In this document: positions 1-8,344 of the stretch, piece by piece
Position numbering within the stretch: position 1 is the stretch's first letter
How the letters are laid out: the number at the start of each line of letters is the position of its first letter
Assembly: GCA_003137095.1 (NCBI GenBank)
Contig: PLET01000113.1
Location: 1 to 64,000 of the forward strand
Direction: 5' to 3'
DNA: 64,000 nucleotides
DNA from: Gammaproteobacteria bacterium
Lineage (GTDB): Bacteria > Pseudomonadota > Gammaproteobacteria > Steroidobacterales > Steroidobacteraceae
Notes under the pieces: generated by a model
The model's database searches: none
Seen by the model: only the letters and a program-made list of their open reading frames with translations
Told to the model about the DNA's origin: nothing
Made by a program: the position numbers and the translations under genes

Positions 1-713
1 AGCTCGCGCATCACGTACGCATCGGCCATCTTGTCCAGGTAGCTCCGCACCGTAGTGTCCGAGAGACCCATGGAACGCCCGATCTCCGAGGCATTCCACA
101 CCTGCCCGTGTCCGTGCGCGAGCATGGACCAGAAGCGGCGCATGGCCTGGGCACCGGCGGAGATGCCGAATTGCGGTAGCTCACGCTCCAGAAACGTACG
201 CAAGAACTGCTCCAACCACTCGAAACATTCAGACTCGGAGCGCACCAGGAACGCGCGTGGGAATCCGCCCCGCAGCCACAGCCGGTTCCACTGCTTGTCC
301 GATACCTCAGCAAGACCTAATCCTGGCAGGAGATGGTAGGCAATGCGGCCGGCCAGCGATTCAGAACTCTGGCGCAGGAGCTGCGGCGAGGCGCTTCCCA
401 GCACGAGGAACCGCGTTCGCACCGGTCGCCGGTCCGCAAGCACCCTTAGGCTCGGGAACAGTTCCGGGCGGTTCTGCACCTCATCGAGTATCACCAGGCC
501 GCGGAGCTCACCCAACGCCAGTATAGGATCGGCCAGGCGGGCGACCGCCGCCGGATCCTCGAGGTCAAAACGAGTGACATCGACCTTGGAATTGCGCGCG
601 ATGGCAGCAGCGAGTGTCGTCTTGCCAACCTGCCGCGCACCCAGCAGACCGACTACCGGAAATCGGCCGAGCAGCCGTGTGACGGTCCTGAGATGGAACG
701 GGCGTTCTATCAT
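1..713 (-). CDS. AAA ATPase with DUF4143-type C-terminus, partial (3' end outside window)
   Basis: The minus-strand frame is open from an ATG at 713 to base 1, giving about 237 residues without a stop, so the C-terminus is missing. The N-terminus reads MIERPFHLRTV, then a Walker A GARQVGKTT near residue 25 and a Walker B VILDEVQN near residue 75, followed by a GSASPQLL sensor-like segment. This is the layout of the DUF4143 ATPases, which have a P-loop domain followed by a winged-helix/nuclease-like region. A helical segment with a winged-helix look (SDTTVRSYLDKM) appears near the break. Function in this family is poorly defined, and toxin-antitoxin or defence roles have been suggested. It lies outside the proposed island boundary and has higher GC than the genes to its right. 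The family call is firm; the role is not. Confidence 0.8.
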   Translation of the reverse strand, partial: MIERPFHLRTVTRLLGRFPVVGLLGARQVGKTTLAAAIARNSKVDVTRFDLEDPAAVARLADPILALGELRGLVILDEVQNRPELFPSLRVLADRRPVRTRFLVLGSASPQLLRQSSESLAGRIAYHLLPGLGLAEVSDKQWNRLWLRGGFPRAFLVRSESECFEWLEQFLRTFLERELPQFGISAGAQAMRRFWSMLAHGHGQVWNASEIGRSMGLSDTTVRSYLDKMADAYVMRE

Positions 714-780
714 CCTTGGATAGTACCTTGCAATTCCGGTTTCTCAAACCGATATTTCAAGGTCGATGTCCGCCCCTCAC

Positions 781-791
781 TCCCACTCAAT
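781..791 (+). repeat. Distal attachment-site core of the guaA island (candidate)
   Basis: TCCCACTCAAT here is identical, in the same orientation, to 18323-18333 at the guaA 3' end. Its distance from guaA and the two arm-type repeats at 827-845 place it where the far junction of a guaA-inserted element is expected. Eleven bases alone could recur by chance; the adjacent arm repeats raise confidence. Confidence 0.6.
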
Positions 792-826
792 TACAGCGTG
801 CTCGCTAGAACAAGCACTTAGGGCGC

Positions 827-845
827 ACGGGTACATCACGGGTAT
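827..845 (+). promoter_or_regulatory. Two arm-type repeats at the distal island end (candidate integrase-binding sites)
   Basis: ACGGGTAC at 827-834 and ACGGGTAT at 838-845 start 11 bp apart, about one helical turn. The same octamer occurs four times between the integrase gene and the guaA-side junction (18164-18267). Tyrosine integrases bind such short repeats through their N-terminal arm-binding domain. Binding here is inferred from position and repetition. Confidence 0.55.
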
Positions 846-853
846 CTGCCTAT

Positions 854-2194
854 TTACCATATGCGCTTGACGACAATCACGAGCAACACGACCAGAATCA
901 CCAGTCCCCACTCCAGAAACTTTTGCGTGCGAGCATTCTGCGCCGTAAGCAAAGGTATCTGTTGCTCGATCTTCTGCAAACGCAACGAGTCGCCGGTCGG
1001 CTTGTCGGTATAGTCAGAAAGCGACTCCAACAAATCTTGCCCGTCCGTCGTAACCGCTCGAACAGGAGGATACCCCTCTCGCTGTCTCCATCGGGCGTTT
1101 TTGATCCTTTTGTAGTAAAGCCGAATCTGGTGCGTTCCACGCAGATGGTTCTCAATCACAGCACGCTGCTGGTCGCTGGCTACCGAATAGCCGTGAAGAA
1201 CAGCGAAGATGAACGCCTCTTGGTCTTTCGTCCAAGCTTTCTCCATTTCTTCGGGTTTCATCGTCTTGCGTCCGTAGTGACAATACCTCATCACTGGATC
1301 TGGATCGTCAAGACCGCCCAAATTCACTGCCTTTCCTTGAGAAGAATAGACGCCATACAAGCTAGCCATCAGACAGATAAACTCGTCCTTGAACTCCATC
1401 GATGTGAATCGCCCGAGTCTTTCCTCGTACTTCTTGTTGAGCTTTTCGCTGACCTGAAGCTTCTGCCACCGAGCAAATATAGGGCGTGGATCTTTTTCCG
1501 GAAAGGCTGCGTGCTCGGGATTGATTGCAGAGAGCAGCATATGGAATGCCTCCAGCGAATCCTCCGTCACGGGATAAGTCTCCAGCAAGCTCACGATGCC
1601 TTTTTGAATGTCCATCGCGTACATATCAGGACCGTGTTCGCTGCTGTCATCATCCCGCAAGCTGGGATTGCGCCCAGCGGCGTATAGCAGACTCAAGTAC
1701 TTCGGCTCTGGGATCGCGTTGAATGGCTCCTTGCGATTCATTAACTGACCGAGCAGCTTCTTCGCGCCCGGATTAGTCATCGCAGCTTCGATTTCCCAAC
1801 GATTTTCTGAGTTCAAAATTTGAGCTAGTTCGGCCATTGGCACCACGCCAAAGGCATCGTTACCAAAACCATCAAGGTGATGGGGGTTGCGGAGCAGCGC
1901 GAGTCGAATAGCAGCCTTGTCTTTCTCATCTCCGTCGCCTTGCGAACCCAGATTCCAAAGGTAAACTGCGACTGGCTTAACAGCGCCATATTCCGCTAGA
2001 CCAAGATTGATCAATGGGTCTTTTCGACCCAGTAACTGCTTCTCTAGATCCTCGTCATACCGGAACGAATGGTATGACCCATCGTCGTCGATGTATTTGC
2101 CGTAGCTCTGCAATTCCTCGTAGACAGCGTCAGGCGTCATCGCCATCATCTTGGCGCACCGAATAATTGACGGCTTCTTCTCATCCCAAACCAT
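854..2194 (-). CDS. Hypothetical C-terminally anchored membrane protein
   Basis: This is a 446-residue protein that I do not recognise. The body is mostly helical and charged with no signal peptide. The last 20 residues contain one hydrophobic segment (LVILVVLLVIVV) followed by KRIW, typical of a tail anchor that leaves the bulk in the cytoplasm. A short stretch before it (LRLQKIEQQIPLLTAQNA) looks like a coiled coil. The start is well supported by AGGAGG five bases before the ATG. It is the last gene of a minus-strand cluster: the HEPN-like gene upstream ends about 30 bp away, so co-transcription is likely. A membrane-tethered effector beside a HEPN protein would fit a defence or toxin-antitoxin unit, but that is inference only. 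Confidence 0.75.
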   Translation of the reverse strand: MVWDEKKPSIIRCAKMMAMTPDAVYEELQSYGKYIDDDGSYHSFRYDEDLEKQLLGRKDPLINLGLAEYGAVKPVAVYLWNLGSQGDGDEKDKAAIRLALLRNPHHLDGFGNDAFGVVPMAELAQILNSENRWEIEAAMTNPGAKKLLGQLMNRKEPFNAIPEPKYLSLLYAAGRNPSLRDDDSSEHGPDMYAMDIQKGIVSLLETYPVTEDSLEAFHMLLSAINPEHAAFPEKDPRPIFARWQKLQVSEKLNKKYEERLGRFTSMEFKDEFICLMASLYGVYSSQGKAVNLGGLDDPDPVMRYCHYGRKTMKPEEMEKAWTKDQEAFIFAVLHGYSVASDQQRAVIENHLRGTHQIRLYYKRIKNARWRQREGYPPVRAVTTDGQDLLESLSDYTDKPTGDSLRLQKIEQQIPLLTAQNARTQKFLEWGLVILVVLLVIVVKRIW

Positions 2195-2224
2195 TAGAGC
2201 CTCCTGTCTGCGTGAGTTTGGCTC

Positions 2225-2953
2225 TTAGAATTTTTCGAAGACGTTGCGGATTAGCTGATCGATATGAGTCACCACCCTCGGGTCCCCAATTGCTAGCGAA
2301 TTGGGGTGACCGCAGCTGTTTCGAAAGTCCAGGCACGCCTGCAGCTCCCTCTTGAGAGACTTCCCAAACACCGAGCTAGACTCACACAATTCAAGGAAAT
2401 CTTTTTCTCTCATATCCGAGAGATCATCGAATGTTGATATGGCTTTCCACTTGGCTTGAGACTTCGCGACTCCTGCCTTGTTGAAGTCTGCTAGTTTCTT
2501 GTTAAGGACGTGGTCATAAAGCACCCCCACCGTGCCTACCCAAGCCATCACTGCCGCTGATCGAAGCAGCCCATACTCCAAGCACTTTATGGCTTCTTCT
2601 ACGAAGGCTGCGACGTCTGGGTTTTTTATCTTCGGTAGGTGGGCGCGAAGATTGGTGCTCGCGGGTGACTGGACGGGACCTGAAGGCAGTTTTGCCGTCT
2701 TGAGGACGTGCTGCTTTCCGGTATCGGTTAGCTTCCAGCCGGCAGGCACCTTGGCGGCAAGACCCTTAGCTTTCGATAGGTGTGCGGAAAGATTAACCTT
2801 CTTTGCTTGCGTCCAGCCAGCATCCAGGCCAATGGACCGTATGTCTGCCAATTTTCGTGGCACCTGCGGTTCCAGGGCAAGGCAAAACAAAACCTTGTCT
2901 CGGATGGCGACCCCTTGCTGGTGTAACGCTGATTCCAGGTCAGCTTTGTCCAT
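2225..2953 (-). CDS. HEPN-like protein with N-terminal winged-helix-like region
   Basis: This protein has 242 residues. The C-terminal half (about 108-242) is all-helical, with a helix rich in small and aromatic residues (near 128-148) and then the segment DFRNSCGHPNSL. That segment gives R211-N-S-C-G-H216, an R-x4-H match to the HEPN ribonuclease motif, within a layout common to HEPN/DUF4145-like proteins. Residues about 15-85 look like a winged helix ending in WKLTDTGKQHV. Many HEPN proteins are RNA-cleaving toxins paired with an antitoxin; others are non-catalytic. Its start overlaps the end of the upstream gene by 14 bp, implying coupling. The HEPN assignment rests on motif and helix pattern only. 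Confidence 0.6.
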   Translation of the reverse strand: MDKADLESALHQQGVAIRDKVLFCLALEPQVPRKLADIRSIGLDAGWTQAKKVNLSAHLSKAKGLAAKVPAGWKLTDTGKQHVLKTAKLPSGPVQSPASTNLRAHLPKIKNPDVAAFVEEAIKCLEYGLLRSAAVMAWVGTVGVLYDHVLNKKLADFNKAGVAKSQAKWKAISTFDDLSDMREKDFLELCESSSVFGKSLKRELQACLDFRNSCGHPNSLAIGDPRVVTHIDQLIRNVFEKF

Positions 2954-3452
2954 TCAACCCTGACTTTATTGAGGCAATGCCAGCTTCGCTAAGCGCGTAG
3001 GTATCCGTTCCAGACTCTAAAAACGTTCCCTCAGAGACCAGAGTTTTGAGATACGTTGTTAAGTTGTTGCTGTAGGTATCTTTGTAATACGTTTTGGCTG
3101 TCTGCATCTCGGTCAGCAGCTCTTTGCGCTTCACCGTCCTCTGTTTTCCAAAAATGATCAGTTTAGCCATCGCTGCCTTTGCGAGACCTGATCCGCTGTC
3201 AATCTTCAACCTCTGTGCAATGGTTGAAGTGCTCATATCCTTGAGCTGCCCGCCAGCCGAGTTGTCGCCCTGGTCGCCGTTTTCCTCTGCTTTAGGCAGC
3301 TTGAGCGCATTTTTCGGCAACAAAGCCGAAAGCTTCTCAACCATCTCAAGCACGTCCTGTTTCGAGATAGCCTCGTCGCTCTCATATTCAAGCTCGAAAG
3401 AGCCCATCTTGATTTTGATTTTGCTCGGCACGATCACTCCAGCTAAGTCCAT
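2940..3452 (-). CDS. Hypothetical protein, first gene of the HEPN-like operon
   Basis: This is a 170-residue protein of unknown family. The N-terminal third contains a short beta-rich stretch (KIKIKMGSFELEYES) followed by a helix (KQDVLEMVEKLSALL). After a low-complexity linker, residues about 75-165 look like a winged helix: helices followed by a strand pair (GTFLESGTDTYALSEAG). It overlaps the HEPN-like gene by 14 bp, so the two are probably co-translated, as toxin-antitoxin pairs often are. No Shine-Dalgarno sequence is visible before the ATG; a CATAAT box ends about 12 bases upstream, so the message may be nearly leaderless. A regulator or antitoxin role is plausible but unproven. Confidence 0.6.
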   Translation of the reverse strand: MDLAGVIVPSKIKIKMGSFELEYESDEAISKQDVLEMVEKLSALLPKNALKLPKAEENGDQGDNSAGGQLKDMSTSTIAQRLKIDSGSGLAKAAMAKLIIFGKQRTVKRKELLTEMQTAKTYYKDTYSNNLTTYLKTLVSEGTFLESGTDTYALSEAGIASIKSGLNGQS

Positions 3453-3484
3453 TTAGATCGCAGATTATGCTACATAATGCAGAC

Positions 3485-3490
3485 TATAAT
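3485..3490 (+). promoter_or_regulatory. -10-like TATAAT upstream of the 3561 gene
   Basis: A consensus TATAAT lies about 70 bp before the plus-strand gene at 3561, in the divergent spacer. No good -35 hexamer is present at 17-18 bp, so this is only a candidate. Confidence 0.25.
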
Positions 3491-3560
3491 TGTGAGTTGT
3501 TGCACAGAAACAGTGAGTTAGCTGCGCCACGGATGGTCCCGGTGCAGACAAGGAGGATTG

Positions 3561-4100
3561 ATGTTCGGCAGTAAAGGCAGACACAGGAAGAAATTGACCG
3601 AAGCCATACTGGCTGAGCTTCAGCCTCTGGTTTTCGATGTGGAGCGGCAGACCGGCAAGAAGATCAGCAGCATTCGCAAAGACCCGTACACCCTCGGCTT
3701 CCTCGCCGGTATGACTTCATACACGACGATGCGTCTAGATCAAACCCTCGACCAAGGCGACAAGGGATTGATCCTCTTTGCGGTAATCGAACAATTGTAC
3801 GGACCGCACCAGGTGGTACCAACGGAGTTAATCAATTTTCTTCAAGGTGTTCCGCTGCCGAATGCCGAATTTAAGAACGGTTTTGAAAACTCCGCGAAAT
3901 TGCAGTTGCTGCTCTACACAACACAGAAGCCTGTCGGAGATCCGGATTACGAAAATACCCTCGCGGCGGTACGTAGCGGGGTGGGAAATCAAATGAATCG
4001 CTTTACGCCAGGAGGAACGGAAGACAGCCACGTCATCGGCCTTTTAATGGCGAAATGGTTCTACCAGCCGGCGATGAAGAAACTTGGCCTCGACGTATAG
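3561..4100 (+). CDS. Hypothetical protein (180 aa class)
   Basis: This is a soluble protein of 179 residues that I do not recognise. A basic N-terminus (SKGRHRKK) is followed by amphipathic helices; no transmembrane segment or known catalytic motif is evident. The ATG at 3561 is preferred over an in-frame TTG at 3558 because AGGAGG at 3551-3556 leaves four bases before the ATG but only one before the TTG. It is transcribed divergently from the HEPN-like operon and ends five bases from the converging PDZ lipoprotein gene. GC is lower than in the chromosomal backbone, as for its island neighbours. Confidence 0.65.
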   Translation: MFGSKGRHRKKLTEAILAELQPLVFDVERQTGKKISSIRKDPYTLGFLAGMTSYTTMRLDQTLDQGDKGLILFAVIEQLYGPHQVVPTELINFLQGVPLPNAEFKNGFENSAKLQLLLYTTQKPVGDPDYENTLAAVRSGVGNQMNRFTPGGTEDSHVIGLLMAKWFYQPAMKKLGLDV

Positions 4101-4105
4101 CAATG

Positions 4106-4924
4106 CTACGGATTTAGCGTTACAGGAATCGTACGGGGTAGATCGCCACGCAGCAGGTCGAAGGTCACTACCTGGCCCGGCAACCGCATAAGGTCTGCTG
4201 AAAGGCTCTGCACGTCGGTAATGTCCTTGCCGTTCAGCCGAAGGAGGATGTCTCCCTCAAGGAAATTGGCGTTGAAAGCGGGTGTACCGCGCACGACTAC
4301 CACGACTTGCACTCCCGTATTGCGCTCCAACCGGTGCCGAGTCGCATCATCAATCGGGATATAGTTCAGTCCCAAATGAATTTTATTGACGTCGCGCTTT
4401 GCCCAGTAACTTGCGTAAAACGTGTTTCTATCAACGGAATAAGGTATGGCATAGGTGGAGTAGCCACCCGGGGTAGTGATAGTGCCCGATCCGCTGTAAT
4501 TCGCGCTGCTGCCATTATTCCCGTAAATCGTACCTGACGTGTTAACCGTTGAGACAACATTTGGATTGGCAACCGTATATGGAACTACACCAGAACGCGT
4601 GTCCATATAGTCAGACTTGAAGAGAACAACAGACGCGCCGACCTTCTTGCCCTGCTCGACCGCCTGGGCTTGATTGGATCTATTTGCGGGACCGTAGAAG
4701 GATGACTCTCCGATGTAAACAAAACCATCCTCCGCCATTCGCTTAGCATCGGCTTGCACGTTGGCGGAATGCAGATACACCGCGGGCTTAGCCGGCGCTG
4801 GAACCAAGGTTGTCGCCGCAAGGGCTAGTGCGGCTGGATTAGCTGGATGGTAGTACTTCTCAAACCCGCTCGCACACCCGGTAAGCAGAACAATAACGGC
4901 TCCTGCCAAGACAAACAGTTTCAT
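4106..4924 (-). CDS. Lipoprotein with C-terminal PDZ domain
   Basis: The N-terminus MKLFVLAGAVIVLL is a lipoprotein signal with lipobox L-T-G-C (Cys17 from the chosen start), so the mature protein is predicted to be membrane-anchored in the envelope. The middle (about 95-160) is rich in Gly, Ser, Asn and Thr and is low in complexity. The last 80 residues match a PDZ domain of the type in periplasmic proteases (GTPAFNANFLEGDILLRLNG, then DITDVQSL and the closing strand TIPVTL). No protease catalytic triad is present, so the PDZ probably acts as a binding module. An in-frame ATG at 4936 exists, but its own GGAG is the ribosome-binding site for the ATG at 4924, which is therefore chosen. Confidence 0.75.
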   Translation of the reverse strand: MKLFVLAGAVIVLLTGCASGFEKYYHPANPAALALAATTLVPAPAKPAVYLHSANVQADAKRMAEDGFVYIGESSFYGPANRSNQAQAVEQGKKVGASVVLFKSDYMDTRSGVVPYTVANPNVVSTVNTSGTIYGNNGSSANYSGSGTITTPGGYSTYAIPYSVDRNTFYASYWAKRDVNKIHLGLNYIPIDDATRHRLERNTGVQVVVVVRGTPAFNANFLEGDILLRLNGKDITDVQSLSADLMRLPGQVVTFDLLRGDLPRTIPVTLNP

Positions 4925-5231
4925 CTTTAACTCCATTTTTTTAACGAATATCCCATCACAATAACGTGACGCGCCCGACGCTGCTTGCAGGTATTATGTT
5001 TTATCAATGTCCATCGAAATAAGAACACCCATCACAGTATTTCGATATCTCAAAACCACTATAGACGGCAAATGGGACCCTAAGAGAACTTCTACAGGTC
5101 TCCTACCTACGCACTATTTCATTCACCTCTGTGCCTGGTCGAACTAAGCGTCGCGCGAGACATTCTTTGAAAATCGCAATTCTAAAAATGCAGGAAGACT
5201 TTTTCCCCGCATTTCTGGACCCTGCTCATCT
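4925..5231. other. AT-rich spacer, no gene seen
   Basis: About 300 bases lie between the start of the PDZ lipoprotein gene and the 3' end of the oxygenase-kinase gene. Both are on the minus strand, so this should hold the lipoprotein promoter and possibly a terminator for the upstream gene. I see no convincing hairpin with a T-run, no RNA gene and no coding region. Confidence 0.4.
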
Positions 5232-8200
5232 TTACTTCAAAGCAGAAACTCGAGTTGACCGACTGAGAAACCACTCAATCATATTCAAAATGCGCTGACT
5301 GTCTTCCTTGTTTTCATTCCGTACTTCTTCGACACAGTCCCAGATCACCGGCAGCTGGCAGATATTTTGCACTTTGGTCTCGCGGCTCCGCTTGAATTTC
5401 TCGTCTTGGGAGTCGCCTCGACCAATATGTCGAGCTGCCTTGATCGACCTAGCAACGACGAACCGCAAAACTGCCAGATTCGTTTCCAATGCCACCGCAC
5501 GTGACAAAAACGATTCCGTGAATAATCGGTCGCCTTCGAAAACGATGTTCACTGGCGTATCCGCCACCGAGGCCAGAAACGCTTCTGCTGCGGGCTGCAC
5601 AGCCCAACTCAGCTTATCTGTCCCCTGGAATAGGCCGCCATTCGCCTGATACTTCCCGAGGACGTAAAGCCTTAGACTGTCGCTGTACATACAATCAAGC
5701 AGCTTCACCTTCTTCAGCGGCACCCAATCATCAGCCCTGCTGATGAGCTGCTTGACGATGAATGTTTTTCCTGAGGCAGGCGGGCCGCCGATTGCCAAGA
5801 CATTTGCCCTTCCTTGGCGGTAAGTGGAACGGTACTCGACCAGTCTTTCCTTGGACATCTCGCTGAATGGCGAAGCCACGAACTCCGCTTGCCTCCGAAG
5901 CTTTTCGACCAGCTTAGATTTGTCCTGGCGCCAATAGGTCGGAGCCCGCTGTAAATGCCCCACGATGGTCGGCTCAGAAATTTTCTGGGTAACCGGTGGC
6001 CGGGTGCCCTTCCTGATTGGCACAACAGACGCAATCGCTTGGAAGAGCCAATATGACTCTCCGTTCGTCACAACCGCCTGCCCCCCCGTGGGTCGATCCT
6101 TGTACCTCCAGACGATCAGGGATGCATCGGACCCAGTCCTGGCTGCAAGCAACGCGACGGACTGGAAATCACTGGACCAAGTCAGCTTGGTCGGTGCGCC
6201 TTGCGATGGGCAGGACACGCGAAGTACCGGCTGCCATCGACGGGCTTTGGAAAGCTTCAACTGAGTAGGTTCAGCGGACACCTTCCACGGCCTGCCCGCC
6301 AGCGCTTTATCAAGGGGCCGAGGCGGCAGCCAGTAGGTCCCTACCCGTTCATAACGAGTCTGGAAGTCTTTTGAGGCGATGTTCTGCGCCCTGCCCCGCC
6401 AATGAACCAGTTCCTGATCAAGCAATATTTGTTCCGCTGCATCACGTATACCTATAGCATCGCACAATATCCTGGCGGCCGATTTCACCAGCGTTCCCTG
6501 TACCGTGCCACTGTGAGCAAAGCCCAACTCGTACATCAGGTCGGACTGTGGAGCCACCCGCCACCAATTTCGCAGGGCCAGACTGCCTGCCCCCGCGTAG
6601 TAGGATTCCCAAGACCCTTGTAGGGACTGTTCACGCTGTCTCCAATTTTGTTTGACCGATAGTGTCGTAAAGGCATAGCGAAATGGCGCCTCCGGAATCT
6701 GAGTCGGCACCCTCACTAGCGATACCGTGGCGCCGCTTTCCCACCGAGCCTGGAGCCATTTCACTGCATCACGCGATAATCTTGTGATTTCCTTCGGCAA
6801 GAACGGCAGCGAACCAACCGCCTGAACGTTGAATCGATTATTGGGCAACTTCACGGCACCACTCTCGCTCTCGCAGTACGCAATTGCCCATCGATCCGTG
6901 TTGATGTAAATCGCGTCCACGTTAACTGGACCATCTTCATCATCCCACCTATCTTGCCGAGGCGTCTTGAAATGGATCGCCGAGGTCAGGGCCGCCAATG
7001 TTTCCACGTGCCTGAACGATGGCTTTGGTAGCTCTGCCAAGTATTCCCAGTTCGCTGAATTGGCTAATGTATCTCTTTCGTGAAGAACCGACAGCAACAG
7101 GATCTCCGTGTTCAGCAAACCTTTTGCTCGAGCTTGATCGACGAGATACGTGGCAGGTGGTTTCCTATTTTCCGGATCGATTTCCGACCGCAAAAAGTCA
7201 TACCAGTCCCGCGACTCCCACATTTTGGGGAATAGCTTCCCTTTTCTACGTTTGAACCGTCGCCGGAGTTCCTCATAATCCAAAGAGCCACAGAAAGCCA
7301 AATCCTCCCTGGCGTAACACACAATCGACATACGCTCGGATTCCTGGTCCTTTGCATCAATCGCCGTGTTTTCGTGGATGTATTCGTGATTGGCGATGAA
7401 CAGTAAATCCCTCGGCGCAAGGGTGAACTCAACGTTAAACTCTGGAAGTATCAAGTGGCCGCCGGTGAACTCTCTGTCGTTAGAGAACACCGAAATGTTG
7501 GACATACCCTGGGACAGATCGCCGCTGTCTCGATGCGCGTATGTTCTAAAGTTCTTGTTGACTGTAATGGTCGTAAAGCAGGTTCCGCGGATCACAAAAC
7601 GAGCGTCCAGCCTGTGGCAGAACTGCTTCTGGGCTTCGTATCGCGTGGGCAGCGCAAGTCGAAATGCTTCGTCGATTCTACGGATCAGGGGAAGCACCCT
7701 TTCAAATGCATAGCTGTGGTCCTGGTTCCATCCGCAAGCTCGCCCCCAAGGATTTTGGCTGTCACGGCCAAAATATCCGACGGTCCCGGAAAGGACCGGG
7801 GTTGCGTAGGCTACTCGGCTCATTGCCGTCCGCCTCAATTTGGAAATCGCTGCACTCCGCTGCTTTAATGGCTGCGAGGCGATTTTTTCCCACCAGACAT
7901 CAAACTTCGCTGGGCTGAAGGTTGATTTGCCCTTGGGTTTGAGCCACTTCCTGGCGCTCTGCGGTTTGCGATCCTTGCTTCTGTTGATAGCCTCTCGAAT
8001 CGCAAGCCGTACATCTTCCTTATCGCCGTCGCATCGCTCCAACGCCTTTAGTACGGCCTCCTGCTCTGCCGATACATACTCTGTAGGCTTGCCCGCAATT
8101 TGCAGCGGTCCGGCTGCGGCGCCTCTGCGCTCCGTAGAAACGGCGGCGGTATTAAGACACCGATAGAGCAGCTTCTCCTCATCCTCCGAGAAGGTTCGTG

Positions 8201-8252
8201 GTAGGTAATGAGCGGCGGGATTTGTCTTCGGGCTTGCCCACTTGTAGGCCAT
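5232..8252 (-). CDS. TET/JBP-family 2OG-Fe(II) dioxygenase fused to a C-terminal P-loop kinase
   Basis: This is a 1006-residue intact protein. Residues about 185-320 carry the TET/JBP fold signature: TTITVNKNFRTYAHRDSGDL with the iron ligands H240 and D242, then GGHLILPEFNVEFTL, then the distal H293 in IHENTAI and a likely 2-oxoglutarate-binding R307. Family members oxidise the methyl group of thymine or 5-methylcytosine in DNA. Residues about 815-960 form a nucleotide-kinase-like P-loop domain with Walker A GGPPASGKT (822-830), GTDKLSWAVQP (877-887), EGDRLF (906-911) and an Arg-rich lid near 941-945. This resembles the kinases predicted in phage base-hypermodification clusters. Residues 370-770 are unassigned. 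The pairing suggests oxidation followed by phosphorylation of a DNA base. A divergent promoter with a C-box-like operator lies upstream. Substrate (T or 5mC) is not decidable here. Confidence 0.85.
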   Translation of the reverse strand: MAYKWASPKTNPAAHYLPRTFSEDEEKLLYRCLNTAAVSTERRGAAAGPLQIAGKPTEYVSAEQEAVLKALERCDGDKEDVRLAIREAINRSKDRKPQSARKWLKPKGKSTFSPAKFDVWWEKIASQPLKQRSAAISKLRRTAMSRVAYATPVLSGTVGYFGRDSQNPWGRACGWNQDHSYAFERVLPLIRRIDEAFRLALPTRYEAQKQFCHRLDARFVIRGTCFTTITVNKNFRTYAHRDSGDLSQGMSNISVFSNDREFTGGHLILPEFNVEFTLAPRDLLFIANHEYIHENTAIDAKDQESERMSIVCYAREDLAFCGSLDYEELRRRFKRRKGKLFPKMWESRDWYDFLRSEIDPENRKPPATYLVDQARAKGLLNTEILLLSVLHERDTLANSANWEYLAELPKPSFRHVETLAALTSAIHFKTPRQDRWDDEDGPVNVDAIYINTDRWAIAYCESESGAVKLPNNRFNVQAVGSLPFLPKEITRLSRDAVKWLQARWESGATVSLVRVPTQIPEAPFRYAFTTLSVKQNWRQREQSLQGSWESYYAGAGSLALRNWWRVAPQSDLMYELGFAHSGTVQGTLVKSAARILCDAIGIRDAAEQILLDQELVHWRGRAQNIASKDFQTRYERVGTYWLPPRPLDKALAGRPWKVSAEPTQLKLSKARRWQPVLRVSCPSQGAPTKLTWSSDFQSVALLAARTGSDASLIVWRYKDRPTGGQAVVTNGESYWLFQAIASVVPIRKGTRPPVTQKISEPTIVGHLQRAPTYWRQDKSKLVEKLRRQAEFVASPFSEMSKERLVEYRSTYRQGRANVLAIGGPPASGKTFIVKQLISRADDWVPLKKVKLLDCMYSDSLRLYVLGKYQANGGLFQGTDKLSWAVQPAAEAFLASVADTPVNIVFEGDRLFTESFLSRAVALETNLAVLRFVVARSIKAARHIGRGDSQDEKFKRSRETKVQNICQLPVIWDCVEEVRNENKEDSQRILNMIEWFLSRSTRVSALK

Positions 8253-8309
8253 TTGTGATCTCGGTCTCTGAATTGCATCTAAGAAAAACAGTATCTTATG
8301 TGCACTTCA

Positions 8310-8331
8310 CTTCTTTAGTCGACTAAAAGTG
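8310..8331. promoter_or_regulatory. Operator candidate: 14-bp palindrome and C-box-like half sites
   Basis: TTTAGTCGACTAAA (8314-8327) is a perfect 14-bp palindrome in the 92-bp spacer between the divergent oxygenase-kinase gene and the 8345 gene. The right half, GACTAAAAGTG (8321-8331), matches 9 of 11 positions of the box GACTAAGAGTC found upstream of the island's controller-protein gene (11481-11491). The likely binder is that controller protein. Confidence 0.5.
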
Positions 8332-8344
8332 TCAGGAGCTCGCA

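Noticed and set aside
923-1687. A 254-codon frame opposite the tail-anchored membrane protein gene
   Set aside because: The minus-strand gene has an AGGAGG-supported start and a meaningful membrane anchor; the opposite frame has neither.
5271-5279. CCACTCAAT inside the oxygenase-kinase gene as a third attachment core
   Set aside because: Only nine bases match, it lies within an intact coding region, and no arm-type repeats are nearby; chance is the simpler explanation.
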